A stretch of DNA of 64,000 nt, taken from NCBI RefSeq assembly GCF_042610425.1, contig NZ_JBGJZM010000002.1:372001-436000 (forward strand). The letters run 5' to 3'. This document shows positions 1 to 7,536 of the stretch, in pieces. Each line of letters starts with the position of its first letter. Position 1 is the first letter of the stretch. This stretch comes from Ectobacillus sp042610425 (lineage in GTDB: Bacteria; Bacillota; Bacilli; Bacillales; Bacillaceae_G). The notes beneath the pieces were generated by a model, which was given only the letters and a program-made list of their open reading frames with translations, was not told the DNA's origin and ran no database searches. The position numbers and the translations under genes were made by a program.

Positions 1-883
1 GGATGGAGATTTCTGAGGTAGAGGCTCCGACCGAAATAGAGTCCTCTGCTGCCCCTGGGGAGCCGACTGTCCATAAAGCAGGCCCCGAATTACCGGAGGC
101 AGTAACGGCCACAATTCCACGCGCTGTAGCGCGGTTTAAAGCCCTGCTCGTCGGCCAGTCCGGACCATTCACATCATTACCGAGCGATAGATTTAATATA
201 TCCACCTTATCCTCTATTGCTTTTTCAATCGCAGCAAGTACCGTTTCCGTCGAGCCGCGTCCACCTGGACCAAGCGCCCGGTACGCATAAATCTCGGCAT
301 CTGGCGCAACGCCTCGGAACCTTCCATTTGCAGCAATAATACCAGCCACATGCGAGCCATGTGAGGTCGCTCCCTTACTCTTCGCCTCCATCGGGTCATT
401 ATCCCCGTCGATGGCATCAAACCCACCCTTATAATTTCGGCGCAAATCTGGATGAGTATAATCAATACCGGTATCAATAATGCCAATCTTCACACCTTTT
501 CCCGTAAGCCGGGCCCCGGTAGAATCAAAGTATGAGCGCGCCTCATGTCCGCCAATAAACGGAACGCTCTCGCTCACATCCATCGTATAAGTCGACGCAG
601 GGGTCACGCGAATGACCCCAGGAATCTTTTGCAATCCCGCTGCAGCACTGCGTTTCCCCCGCACACTCATTCCGGACATTGCAGTTTTGTAAATGTGCCG
701 CACCGTAACATCTGGATATTGCTTTTGAATCATTAGTTCTACTGCCTCTACTGTAGACGGCTCTACTTCCAAAATGGAAATCTCCCACTCATCCAAATAG
801 CGAAGCGGAGCAGATGGCCGCTCTGGAAACGACTGAGCACCAGCTGCAAACAAGCACATTAGCATAATACCAATACGAAACAC
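1..883 (-). CDS. Subtilisin-like (S8) serine protease, Vpr-like, N-terminal part only
   Basis: This is a leftward gene whose 3' part lies outside the window; 294 codons are visible. A short hydrophobic N-terminus (LMCLFAAGAQS) suggests a Sec signal peptide, followed by an inhibitor-like propeptide (about 35-105) and the start of the subtilase domain with the catalytic Asp in DTGIDYTHPDL (about 137) and catalytic His in SHGSHVAG (about 175). The catalytic Ser would be outside. I chose a GTG start at 883 because GGGAGG at 896-891 sits 7 nt upstream; the ATG at 889 is only one base from it. The likely role is extracellular protein degradation. The family is firm; Vpr specifically is inference. 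Confidence 0.85.
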   Translation of the reverse strand, partial: MFRIGIMLMCLFAAGAQSFPERPSAPLRYLDEWEISILEVEPSTVEAVELMIQKQYPDVTVRHIYKTAMSGMSVRGKRSAAAGLQKIPGVIRVTPASTYTMDVSESVPFIGGHEARSYFDSTGARLTGKGVKIGIIDTGIDYTHPDLRRNYKGGFDAIDGDNDPMEAKSKGATSHGSHVAGIIAANGRFRGVAPDAEIYAYRALGPGGRGSTETVLAAIEKAIEDKVDILNLSLGNDVNGPDWPTSRALNRATARGIVAVTASGNSGPALWTVGSPGAAEDSISVGASTSEISI

Positions 884-976
884 AGGCATCCCTCCCACTT
901 CGTAGCTTGCGCAATAGGAGAGGAGATATACAACAGAAAAATAGATGAATTTTTCTTAATCTTTATTTTTTGAAAG

Positions 977-1350
977 TAACAAATAATCCGAAGAGGTGGA
1001 GATAACCAAGAAGCCATGCCCCTCCAGATAAAAATGAGCCAGATATGTATAGAATTGATCCGAAATGAGAGGGAATTGATCCAAAATGAGTAACAAATAA
1101 GCCGAAGAGGTGGAGATAACCAAAAAGCCATGCCTCTCCAGATAAAAATGATCCAGATATGTACAGAATTGATCCGAAACAATAGGGAATTGATCCAAAA
1201 TGAGTAACAAATAAGCCGAAGAGGTAGAGATAGTCAAGAAGCCATACTCCTCCAGATAAAAATGAGCCAGATATGCATAGAATTGATCCAAACCGTGAGG
1301 GAATTGATCCAAAATGAGTTACAAATGATCCGAAGAGGTAGATAAGACAA
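977..1350. repeat. Tandem array of a 114-bp unit (three copies plus a partial fourth)
   Basis: Units begin at 977, 1091, 1205 and 1319 (partial), each 114 bp, with copies differing at scattered positions. Inside each unit a core reading (G/A)A(T/G)CC recurs every 21 bp, at 1036, 1057, 1078, 1099, then after 51 bp at 1150, 1171, 1192, 1213, then at 1264, 1285, 1306, 1327. Many cores are preceded by GAATT. On the minus strand two frames stay open across the array because 114 is a multiple of three, but neither has a convincing ribosome site. It lies between the upp terminator and the protease gene. Function unknown. Confidence 0.9.
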
Positions 1351-1380
1351 TTTTTTGTGCTTATTTTTAGAAACTAAGAA

Positions 1381-1423
1381 AGGCTGTCCACTAGTCATGT
1401 TTCAATGACTTTTGGGACAGCCT
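1381..1423 (-). terminator. Terminator downstream of upp
   Basis: The inverted repeat AGGCTGTCC (1381-1389) / GGACAGCCT (1415-1423) lies immediately beyond the upp stop codon; in the leftward direction it is followed by a moderately T-rich stretch. Confidence 0.75.
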
Positions 1424-1431
1424 CCTTTTCT

Positions 1432-2061
1432 TTATTTTGTTCCGAATAAACGGTCTCCTGCGTCTCCTAAGCCTGGAACGATGTAGCCATGATCATTTAG
1501 CTTTTCATCCAGTGCTGCAACGTAGATGTCAACGTCAGGATGCTGAGTTTGTACAAACTCTACACCAACTGGTGCTGCACAAATACACATCAGTTTAATA
1601 TTCTTTGCTCCGCGTTTCTTCAACGAATTAATAGCCTCTGATGCAGAACCACCTGTTGCAAGCATCGGATCCACTACGATGAAATCGCGCTCGTTTATAT
1701 CGGATGGAAGTTTTACATAATATTCAACCGGTTGCAATGTTTCTGGGTCACGATATAGACCAATGTGACCAACTTTAGCAGCCGGAATCAATTTTAAAAC
1801 TCCATCCACCATACCAAGACCTGCACGAAGGATTGGAATGATTCCTAATTTTTTACCAGAAAGTACCTTTGTCTTCGCTACACTTACCGGCGTTTCAATT
1901 TCAATTTCTTCAAGCGGTAGATCGCGTGTAATTTCAAAAGCCATTAAGCTTGCTACTTCATCTACTAATTCACGGAATTCTTTCGTACCCGTATTCTTAT
2001 CGCGGATATATGTTAGCTTATGTTGAATTAAAGGATGATCAAATACATATAGTTTTCCCAT
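1432..2061 (-). CDS. upp: Uracil phosphoribosyltransferase
   Basis: Converts uracil and PRPP to UMP in pyrimidine salvage, in the cytoplasm. The protein is 209 aa, the usual family length, and begins MGKLYVFDHPL. The PRPP-binding loop is visible as VVDPMLATGGSA, and GIPILRAGLGMVDG and the C-terminal uracil-binding region with GLGDAGDRLFGTK are present. The start at 2061 is preceded by AAGGAGAG with good spacing; the frame extends 24 codons further upstream, but those fall in the promoter and leader. The gene is monocistronic between its own promoter and terminator, directly downstream of glyA as in Bacillus. Confidence 0.97.
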   Translation of the reverse strand: MGKLYVFDHPLIQHKLTYIRDKNTGTKEFRELVDEVASLMAFEITRDLPLEEIEIETPVSVAKTKVLSGKKLGIIPILRAGLGMVDGVLKLIPAAKVGHIGLYRDPETLQPVEYYVKLPSDINERDFIVVDPMLATGGSASEAINSLKKRGAKNIKLMCICAAPVGVEFVQTQHPDVDIYVAALDEKLNDHGYIVPGLGDAGDRLFGTK

Positions 2062-2104
2062 GGAACTCTCTCCTTTGAATGGGGTTAAAATTGCACCATT
2101 TACG

Positions 2105-2133
2105 ATTGTATAGAAAACGGAATTATTATTCAA
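2105..2133 (-). promoter_or_regulatory. Sigma-A promoter of upp
   Basis: On the minus strand TTGAAT (2133-2128), a 17-bp spacer and TACAAT (2110-2105) lie about 45 bp upstream of the upp start, just past the glyA terminator. Confidence 0.7.
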
Positions 2134-2146
2134 GGGCTAAACACAA

Positions 2147-2181
2147 AAAGGACCGTTACAAGTATATTGTAACGGTCCTTT
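2147..2181 (-). terminator. Terminator downstream of glyA
   Basis: A near-perfect hairpin with 14-bp arms (AAAGGACCGTTACA / TGTAACGGTCCTTT) and a short loop, 14 bp beyond the glyA stop. A run of T follows on the leftward strand. Confidence 0.9.
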
Positions 2182-2194
2182 CGTATTTATTTTC

Positions 2195-3436
2195 TTACAA
2201 TTCTTTGTACATTGGGAAACGATCTGTAAGAGTTTGAACGCGTTGCTTCGCCTCTGCTAATGCTGCTTCATTTTCATGATTTTTCAATGTGAATGCAATA
2301 AGAGATGCAATTTCGTCCATTTCTTCAAGACCAAAGCCGCGAGTCGTAACCGCTGCTGTACCAATGCGGATACCGCTCGTTACGAATGGGCTTGCTGGAT
2401 CGTAAGGAATCGTATTTTTATTAACAGTAATGCCGACTTCATCAAGAACGTGCTCAGCAAGTTTACCTGTAATTTCAAGGTTACGAACGTCGATAAGTAG
2501 TAAATGGTTGTCCGTTCCGCCAGAAACAAGTGTTAAGCCTTCTTTTTGTAAGCCTTCAGCTAGACGCTGTGCATTTGCAATGATGTTTGCTGCATACTCT
2601 TTAAATTCATCTTGAAGTGCTTCGCCAAATGCAACGGCTTTCCCTGCGATAACGTGCATAAGCGGACCACCTTGAATACCAGGGAAGATCGATTTATCAA
2701 TTTTCTTACCGAATTCTTCGCTTGTCAAAATCATACCGCCGCGAGGTCCGCGTAATGTTTTATGTGTTGTTGTTGTAACAAAGTGTGCGTAAGGGACTGG
2801 ACTTGGGTGTAATCCTGCTGCTACAAGGCCTGCGATGTGTGCCATATCGACCATAAGGTATGCGCCTACGCTATCAGCAATTTCACGGAATTTCTTGAAG
2901 TCAATCACACGTGGATATGCGCTTGCACCAGCTACGATAAGCTTCGGCTTATGTTCTTTAGCCTTTGCCAATACATCGTCATAGTCAATATATTGTGTTG
3001 CTTCGTCTACGCCGTATTCAACGAAGTTATATTGCACACCACTAAAGTTAACAGGACTACCATGCGTTAAGTGGCCACCGTGAGATAAGTTCATACCAAG
3101 AACCGTATCGCCAGCATTTAGAATGGTGAAGTAAACCGCCATGTTTGCTTGGGCGCCAGAGTGTGGTTGAACGTTAACATGCTCTGCACCGAAGATTTCT
3201 TTCGCGCGATCTCTTGCAATATCTTCAACAATGTCAACATATTCGCAACCGCCATAATAACGTTTGCCTGGATAGCCTTCTGCATATTTGTTTGTTAAAA
3301 CAGAACCTTGTGCTTCCATAACCGCTTCACTTACGAAGTTTTCAGACGCAATCAATTCAATTTTCGAACGTTGTCTCCCTAATTCTAATTGAATTGCTTC
3401 ATACACCTTTTCATCTTGCAGCTTAACATGATTCAT
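2195..3436 (-). CDS. glyA: Serine hydroxymethyltransferase
   Basis: PLP enzyme interconverting serine plus tetrahydrofolate with glycine plus 5,10-methylene-THF, the main source of one-carbon units. It is 413 aa, normal length. Visible motifs are IASENFVS near the N-terminus, GYPGKRYYGGCE, HSGAQAN, the MVDMAHIAGL segment and the PLP-lysine motif VTTTTHKTLRGPRGG. It starts with ATG preceded by a GGGGGA-type ribosome site. A candidate PurR operator pair lies upstream, which would match purine control of glyA in Bacillus subtilis. Confidence 0.98.
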   Translation of the reverse strand: MNHVKLQDEKVYEAIQLELGRQRSKIELIASENFVSEAVMEAQGSVLTNKYAEGYPGKRYYGGCEYVDIVEDIARDRAKEIFGAEHVNVQPHSGAQANMAVYFTILNAGDTVLGMNLSHGGHLTHGSPVNFSGVQYNFVEYGVDEATQYIDYDDVLAKAKEHKPKLIVAGASAYPRVIDFKKFREIADSVGAYLMVDMAHIAGLVAAGLHPSPVPYAHFVTTTTHKTLRGPRGGMILTSEEFGKKIDKSIFPGIQGGPLMHVIAGKAVAFGEALQDEFKEYAANIIANAQRLAEGLQKEGLTLVSGGTDNHLLLIDVRNLEITGKLAEHVLDEVGITVNKNTIPYDPASPFVTSGIRIGTAAVTTRGFGLEEMDEIASLIAFTLKNHENEAALAEAKQRVQTLTDRFPMYKEL

Positions 3437-3503
3437 GTGAATCCCCCTTTTTTCTTGACGAACTACGTTGCACAGCTTTGAAACATTGGCATTTATATAG
3501 AAA

Positions 3504-3545
3504 ATACGAATGTTGTTTTAGTAATTCGTTCTAATATTCACGTTT
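3504..3545 (-). promoter_or_regulatory. Candidate PurR box pair upstream of glyA
   Basis: On the minus strand a GTGAATATTAG half and an ACATTCGTAT half face each other, with 26 bp between GTGAA and TTCG. This resembles the inverted CGAA-core PurBox pairs of Bacillus pur genes, but one core reads TGAA rather than CGAA. A nested perfect inverted repeat ACGAAT-N12-ATTCGT lies in the same stretch. A weak promoter (TTGTCA at 3578-3573, 17 bp, TAAATG at 3555-3550) lies just upstream, placing the boxes over the transcription start. The rest of the gap up to 3750 shows only a small TCCGAA/TTCGGA hairpin near 3657-3674. Confidence 0.4.
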
Positions 3546-3750
3546 TGGTCATTTACATTCTAACATGACTTGTGACAAGGTAAAAGAAAAAATCGAGAAT
3601 TAACTGAAAAATGATACATTTTTCTGTTAAACATTATTTTTCCATTGAAATGACTCCGAATTTGGGTTCGGATTCTCTGGGATTGGATCGCATTTTATCA
3701 GGTTTCGATCGTACACGCCAGGAGCCCATACCCCACGCCTCATAAAAAAA

Positions 3751-3790
3751 AGAGAATAACAAAAAGGATTTCTCCCTCTTGCTATTCTCT
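3751..3790 (-). terminator. Terminator downstream of ywlG
   Basis: AGAGAATA (3751-3758) pairs with TATTCTCT (3783-3790); the leftward strand then reads through a T-run (3742-3750, A-run on the plus strand). Confidence 0.75.
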
Positions 3791-3792
3791 CC

Positions 3793-4371
3793 TTATTTTG
3801 TGCTCATTACCGACTCATTATCCACTGCATAGACAGCTCTTGCACCGCCGATTAGCTTTGGTCTTGTTTTCGCCATGGTGACATGGGCTTGACCGATTTC
3901 TTTGATACTTGTTCGTATCGGAACAGGCACATGCTTAAGATGCATGCCGATGAAGGTATCACCAATGTCAATGCCGCCGTCTGCTTTTACAAATTCAACG
4001 ACAACGGGATCGTTCATATGATGATAGGCAAAAGTCGACAAAGCGCCACCTGCCGAACGTACCGGAATTACAGATACCATTTCAAATCCACGGCGCTCTG
4101 CCGCCTTGCGCTCAATGGTAAGAGCTCGGTTTATATGTTCGCAGCCTTGGAAGGCAAGCATAACGCCTGTTTCCTCTTGAAACTGCTTTAATTCGGTATA
4201 AATCGTCTCTGCTACAGACATCGTTCCCGCTGTACCAATTCTCTCACCAATTACTTCACTCGTACTGCATCCAACTACAAAAAGATCGCCTTCCTGTAAG
4301 TGAGCCTGCTCTTGATAATCAGTAAGTGCTGTGTGTAATTGTTGTTTCCATATTGCTAACTCATCCATCAC
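3793..4371 (-). CDS. ywlG: YwlG / UPF0340 family protein (TIGR01440)
   Basis: A 192-aa protein of the conserved Bacillus YwlG family, whose biochemical function is not established. Recognisable segments are FVVGCSTSEVIGERIGTAG near the N-terminus, AFQGCEHINRAL in the middle and a C-terminal GGARAVY segment. The frame can start at GTG (4371) or the adjacent ATG (4368); a GGAAG ribosome site is compatible with both. It is the last gene before the glyA-side terminator and follows rpiB and ywlE in the same direction, the conserved ywlE-rpiB-ywlG order. Confidence 0.85.
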   Translation of the reverse strand: MMDELAIWKQQLHTALTDYQEQAHLQEGDLFVVGCSTSEVIGERIGTAGTMSVAETIYTELKQFQEETGVMLAFQGCEHINRALTIERKAAERRGFEMVSVIPVRSAGGALSTFAYHHMNDPVVVEFVKADGGIDIGDTFIGMHLKHVPVPIRTSIKEIGQAHVTMAKTRPKLIGGARAVYAVDNESVMSTK

Positions 4372-4460
4372 GATTTTCTTCCTTTCGTGGATTTGGGGTT
4401 CATTATAGCATGCTTATACTTGGCAAAAAATAAGAATCGTTCTCGTTTTTTCAACAAGAA

Positions 4461-4904
4461 TTACTCTGCTTCGTATTGACCGATTTTGCCTACTCTTCGT
4501 TCATGACGTCCGCCTTCATATTCCGTTGTTAACCAAAGACGCGCGATTTCTCTTGCAAGACCGGGGCCAATAACACGTTCACCCATTGTTAAAATATTGC
4601 TATTGTTATGCTGACGTGTTGCCTTCGCACTAAACATATCATGCACAAGCGCCGCGCGAATTCCTTTTACTTTATTTGCAGCAATCGACATACCGATTCC
4701 AGTTCCGCAAATTAAAATACCACGATCATATTCCCCGCTTGCAACCTTCTCTGCTGCCGGAAATGCAAAATCAGGATAATCAACAGAGCCTGCTTCACAT
4801 TCACAGCCTAAATCTGTATATTGTATTCCCATTTCTTCTAATAAACTTACAACTTCCTTACGAATATTAATACCACCATGGTCTGATGCTACGATTACTT
4901 TCAT
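4461..4904 (-). CDS. rpiB: Ribose-5-phosphate isomerase B
   Basis: RpiB/LacAB family enzyme interconverting ribose 5-phosphate and ribulose 5-phosphate in the pentose phosphate pathway. It is 147 aa and starts MKVIVASDHGG at 4904, where GGAGG sits 8 nt upstream; the frame runs five codons further but without a ribosome site. The family hallmarks ASDHGG, DLGCE and the active-site CGTGIGMSIAANK with its cysteine are present, as is ATRQHNNSNILTMGERVIG. It lies 57 bp downstream of ywlE. Confidence 0.95.
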   Translation of the reverse strand: MKVIVASDHGGINIRKEVVSLLEEMGIQYTDLGCECEAGSVDYPDFAFPAAEKVASGEYDRGILICGTGIGMSIAANKVKGIRAALVHDMFSAKATRQHNNSNILTMGERVIGPGLAREIARLWLTTEYEGGRHERRVGKIGQYEAE

Positions 4905-4960
4905 GTGTTGTCCCTCCAATACTGATTTCCAATCTATTATTATACACGAAACGATGATCT

Positions 4961-5404
4961 TTACGAATGTTCCTGCTCTAGTTTTTCAATAAAACGTTGA
5001 ATAAGATTTTCCAGTTCATCTAGTGTCTCTTTATAAACAGAAAGTGAACCACCATACGGATCCGTTATATCGCGTTTTGATTCCCCAGCCGCTTCATATA
5101 ATGTAACAATTTTCCCACTTAAATGAGGATAAAAAATGAGGATATTATCACGATGGCTTCCCGTCATCGTTACGATCAAATCTGCCCAGTCAAGCAATTC
5201 CTCCGTCACCTGCTGTGAGCTATGATTCACTGCAATGCCCTTATTCTCTAATGCGTGCTTTGCATGCGTCGATGCATCGCTCCCCGGCTGCGCAAATAAG
5301 CCCGCTGACTGTACTTCATGAGATTCCTTTGCATAATGACGAAAGATTGCCTCTGCCATCGGACTGCGACACGTATTTCCCGTACAAACAAATAGGATGT
5401 TCAT
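4961..5404 (-). CDS. ywlE: Protein arginine phosphatase YwlE (low-MW phosphatase family)
   Basis: A 147-aa low-molecular-weight phosphatase beginning MNILFVCTGNTCRSPMAEA. The P-loop is CTGNTCRS; in this family the threonine in that loop is associated with phosphoarginine specificity, so it should oppose the McsB arginine kinase that marks proteins for ClpCP. The acid loop is DITDPYGGS. AAGGAGG stands 8 nt before the ATG. The upstream neighbour in Bacillus subtilis is mntP (ywlD); here a 1.5-kb segment with doxX and repeats separates them. Confidence 0.92.
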   Translation of the reverse strand: MNILFVCTGNTCRSPMAEAIFRHYAKESHEVQSAGLFAQPGSDASTHAKHALENKGIAVNHSSQQVTEELLDWADLIVTMTGSHRDNILIFYPHLSGKIVTLYEAAGESKRDITDPYGGSLSVYKETLDELENLIQRFIEKLEQEHS

Positions 5405-5634
5405 ACCATCTGCCTCCTTACGCTTGTAGTTTCTGCAAGCATATACTTCTATCATACTGCAACAGTGGGAAACTTGGTAACAGAATGTCTGAAAAACCAT
5501 TAAAACAGGCACCCATCCAGAAATCCACGAAAAAAACAGCCATCGTCCTCACATGACAAACGGTCATCGAACGTGGCGAACAGCATATATTTATTATTGA
5601 ATAACTTTTATTTAACATTTACTAAATTGACAAA

Positions 5635-5672
5635 AAAATCCACGCATTTTCCGTACAAAATGCGTGGATTTT
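5635..5672. terminator. Strong hairpin without an adjacent gene
   Basis: A 16-bp perfect stem (AAAATCCACGCATTTT / AAAATGCGTGGATTTT) lies in the 541-bp divergent gap between ywlE and doxX. The only frames running into it from the left are a 23-codon frame at 5485-5556 and a 66-codon minus-strand frame, neither with a ribosome site. Between it and the doxX promoter I see nothing recognisable. It may end an antisense or small transcript, or be a leftover of a lost gene. Confidence 0.6.
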
Positions 5673-5868
5673 ATGTAATGTCCTAGTTTCCAAGTACAAG
5701 GCTATCGTACCAAAACCATGTAAAGGCTAATAACCACTTTATTTGTTTTTTTGTAAAATTAGAAATCAAATGCGTATCAATCACTAATCGCGTATGGCTC
5801 ATATACCTCCATATTAACGGTCTACGGAAGGAAATTAAATTTCATTTAATAAATTTATTATAAGTCGC

Positions 5869-5917
5869 TTGACAAAAGTAAGTTACTGAATTATGATAGC
5901 TTATGTAAAGTAAGTTA
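5869..5917 (+). promoter_or_regulatory. doxX promoter with two direct-repeat operator candidates
   Basis: TTGACA (5869-5874), a 17-bp spacer and TATGAT (5892-5897) form a near-consensus promoter. The 10-mer AAGTAAGTTA occurs at 5876-5885 inside the spacer and again at 5908-5917 after the -10 box, 32 bp apart (about three helical turns). Such AGTAAGT-type repeats resemble operators of HxlR/MarR redox regulators in Bacillus, so repression relieved by electrophiles or oxidants is a plausible inference. Confidence 0.55.
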
Positions 5918-5945
5918 ATAAATATTTCAGGAGGAATTACAAATT

Positions 5946-6335
5946 ATGTTAGACTTAGGACTTTTAATTATTCGTTTAATCATCGGACTTCTTTTCATTG
6001 GTCACGGCGCGCAAAAACTTTTCGGTATGTTTGGTGGCTACGGCTTAAAAGGTACTGGTGGTTGGTTAGAATCAATCGGAGTAAAACCAGGAGTGTTTAT
6101 GGCATTTATGGCTGGTGCTTCTGAATTTGTTGGAGGACTTTTATTCGCAGCTGGTGTACTTACTTGGGTAGGTGCAATCCTAATTGTTATCACGATGGTT
6201 GTAGGAATTGCTACTGTACATGGTAAAAACGGTTTATGGGCTACAGCAAACGGATATGAATATAATCTTGTATTAATCGCCGTAGCAGTTGGCGTTGCAT
6301 TATCTGGCCCTGGAGCATACGCTTTATTTAAATAA
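5946..6335 (+). CDS. DoxX family membrane protein
   Basis: A 129-aa integral membrane protein with about four hydrophobic segments (roughly 3-22, 48-70, 72-92, 104-122). It carries the DoxX-family features FIGHGAQKLFG near the N-terminus and ASEFVGGLLFAAG. Family members are linked to quinone or thiol stress and to respiratory membranes, but no activity can be read from the sequence. AGGAGG precedes the ATG. It is a single-gene unit with its own promoter and terminator, placed between ywlE and mntP, which are neighbours in Bacillus subtilis; this suggests insertion as a cassette. Confidence 0.9.
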   Translation: MLDLGLLIIRLIIGLLFIGHGAQKLFGMFGGYGLKGTGGWLESIGVKPGVFMAFMAGASEFVGGLLFAAGVLTWVGAILIVITMVVGIATVHGKNGLWATANGYEYNLVLIAVAVGVALSGPGAYALFK

Positions 6336-6350
6336 TAATACTCTCTAACG

Positions 6351-6385
6351 AAACAAGCACGGCCTAGGCCGTGCTTGTTTTTTTT
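6351..6385 (+). terminator. Terminator downstream of doxX
   Basis: AAACAAGCACGGCC / GGCCGTGCTTGTTT with a two-base loop, followed by eight T residues; 13 bp past the doxX stop. Confidence 0.93.
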
Positions 6386-6497
6386 ATGATTCAGTTACAA
6401 TTTTTCAGCGCATGCCAAACGGCAGCGAAATCGTACCGAGCCTGTTCTTCCCAGCATGATTCCCTTGCTTCAAAGAGTCATTAATAGAATCAGCATT

Positions 6498-6809
6498 GGG
6501 GCGCTTTGATTCCCTCGAACCCGGAATAATCGGGATAGCGGTCTTCAATGGGGTGCTTTGATTCCCCTGAACCCAGTAAAATCGGATTTGCGGTCTTCAA
6601 TCGGGTGCTTTGATCCCCTCGAACCTGGAATAATCGGACTTGCGGTCTTCAATCCGGTGCTTTGATTCCCTAGAACCTGGAATAATCGGATTTGCGGTCT
6701 TCAATCGGGTGCTTTAATCCCCCTGAACCAAGTAAAATCGGATTTGCAGTCTTCAATCGGGTGCTTTGATTCCCCTGAACCCAAAAAAATCGGACTTGCA
6801 GTCTTCAAT
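6498..6809. repeat. Tandem array of six 52-bp units
   Basis: Units start at 6498, 6550, 6602, 6654, 6706 and 6758. Each contains GGTGCTTTGATTCCC-like, GAACC, AAATCGG and GCGGTCTTCAAT-like segments; copies differ at several positions. A unit length of 52 is not a multiple of three, so the array cannot encode a repeated peptide in one frame. It sits in the convergent gap between doxX and mntP, between their two terminators. The core (CTTCAAT, then TTTGATTCCC) is shared with the array at the right window edge. The stretch 6386-6497 before it shows nothing recognisable. Confidence 0.9.
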
Positions 6810-6813
6810 CGCG

Positions 6814-6850
6814 CCGCCGTTAATTCCACCATTCCCGCCTTTAACCGGTT
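6814..6850. repeat. Short block of 21-bp-spaced CCGCC motifs
   Basis: Directly after the last 52-bp unit the sequence changes to CCGCCGTTAA (6814) and CCGCCTTTAA (6835), exactly 21 bp apart. These are the same motifs and spacing seen in the arrays at 42092-42257 and 52309-52490. Confidence 0.7.
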
Positions 6851-6880
6851 CCATCTTTCCCCGACCCCACCAACCCCACA

Positions 6881-6916
6881 AAAAAAGCGAAGTCCAAACG
6901 CTCTCTTCGCTTTTTT
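6881..6916 (-). terminator. Terminator downstream of mntP
   Basis: AAAAAAGCGAAG / CTTCGCTTTTTT hairpin touching the mntP stop codon; A- and T-runs on both sides make it usable in both directions. Confidence 0.88.
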
Positions 6917-7479
6917 CATATAGGAAATAATAACTTCAAGCCAAATCCAATGAGGATAGTTGCACCGAGCACTTGTCCGTAAGTTCCGAGCATTTTCTCT
7001 GCGTGGCGACCCAAAATAAGCCCTGCCCAGGTGAGAAGTGCGCTGACAAGTCCAAAAATAACAATGGTTGCCACTGTACGTGCTCCGTATATGCCAAGGC
7101 TTAATCCGACAGAAAAGCTGTCTAAACTGACGCCAAAGGCAAATACATATAAGCCAAGTCCAGTCGCCTGTATGGATCGCTCTTCGTTTCCTCTCAAAAA
7201 TGAAGAGTACAAAATGTGAAATCCAAGACCGAGTAAGAGTACGCCTCCTACTATCATAGCCAGCGATCCGAATTTTTCTGATAAGAGACGGCCGATTACG
7301 ATTCCTAAAAGTGGCATAATAACGTGAAACAAACCAATAATCATGCCTATGTATAAGATTTGCCCCCATCTCAATCGGGTCATTCCCATTCCTAGGCTTA
7401 CCGAAAAAGCATCTAACCCGAGGGCAAATGCCATAATAACGAGTGTTACCAGCTCCCCGATGATATGTTCTATGCCCAT
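6916..7479 (-). CDS. mntP: Putative manganese efflux pump MntP
   Basis: A 187-aa inner-membrane protein with six predicted helices arranged as two similar halves, each carrying an acidic helix motif: GLDAFSVSLGMG in the first half and GVSLDSFSVGLSLG in the second. These Asp residues are the metal path in MntP. It exports Mn2+ to avoid overload. It ends at a terminator and lies 57 bp downstream of ywlC, probably co-transcribed with it; I see no yybP-ykoY manganese riboswitch in the short gap. Confidence 0.93.
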   Translation of the reverse strand: MGIEHIIGELVTLVIMAFALGLDAFSVSLGMGMTRLRWGQILYIGMIIGLFHVIMPLLGIVIGRLLSEKFGSLAMIVGGVLLLGLGFHILYSSFLRGNEERSIQATGLGLYVFAFGVSLDSFSVGLSLGIYGARTVATIVIFGLVSALLTWAGLILGRHAEKMLGTYGQVLGATILIGFGLKLLFPI

Positions 7480-7536
7480 ATGCTCCCTCCTTGGACTCGC
7501 TACTTAAACATATGCACGTCCTAAGGAGGATAGAAG

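Noticed and set aside
859..1312. Two overlapping 107- and 118-codon frames in the first repeat array as real genes
   Set aside because: They consist of repeat units, overlap each other, lack ribosome sites and follow from the unit length being a multiple of three.
3657..3674. TCCGAA/TTCGGA hairpin as a riboswitch or terminator
   Set aside because: Six base pairs only, no T-run, far from the glyA start; too weak to name.
5485..5556. A 23-codon plus-strand frame (MSEKPLKQ...) before the orphan terminator
   Set aside because: No credible ribosome site or promoter; reported only as context for the hairpin.
5418..5618. A 66-codon frame ending at the ywlE ribosome site as a small membrane protein
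   Set aside because: It has hydrophobic patches but no ribosome site, and its composition looks like non-coding leader.
6498..6809. CRISPR array
   Set aside because: Units are contiguous and all parts vary together; there are no unique spacers between constant repeats and no cas genes nearby.
7480..7536. yybP-ykoY manganese riboswitch for mntP
   Set aside because: The gap to ywlC is only 57 bp and shows none of the conserved loops.
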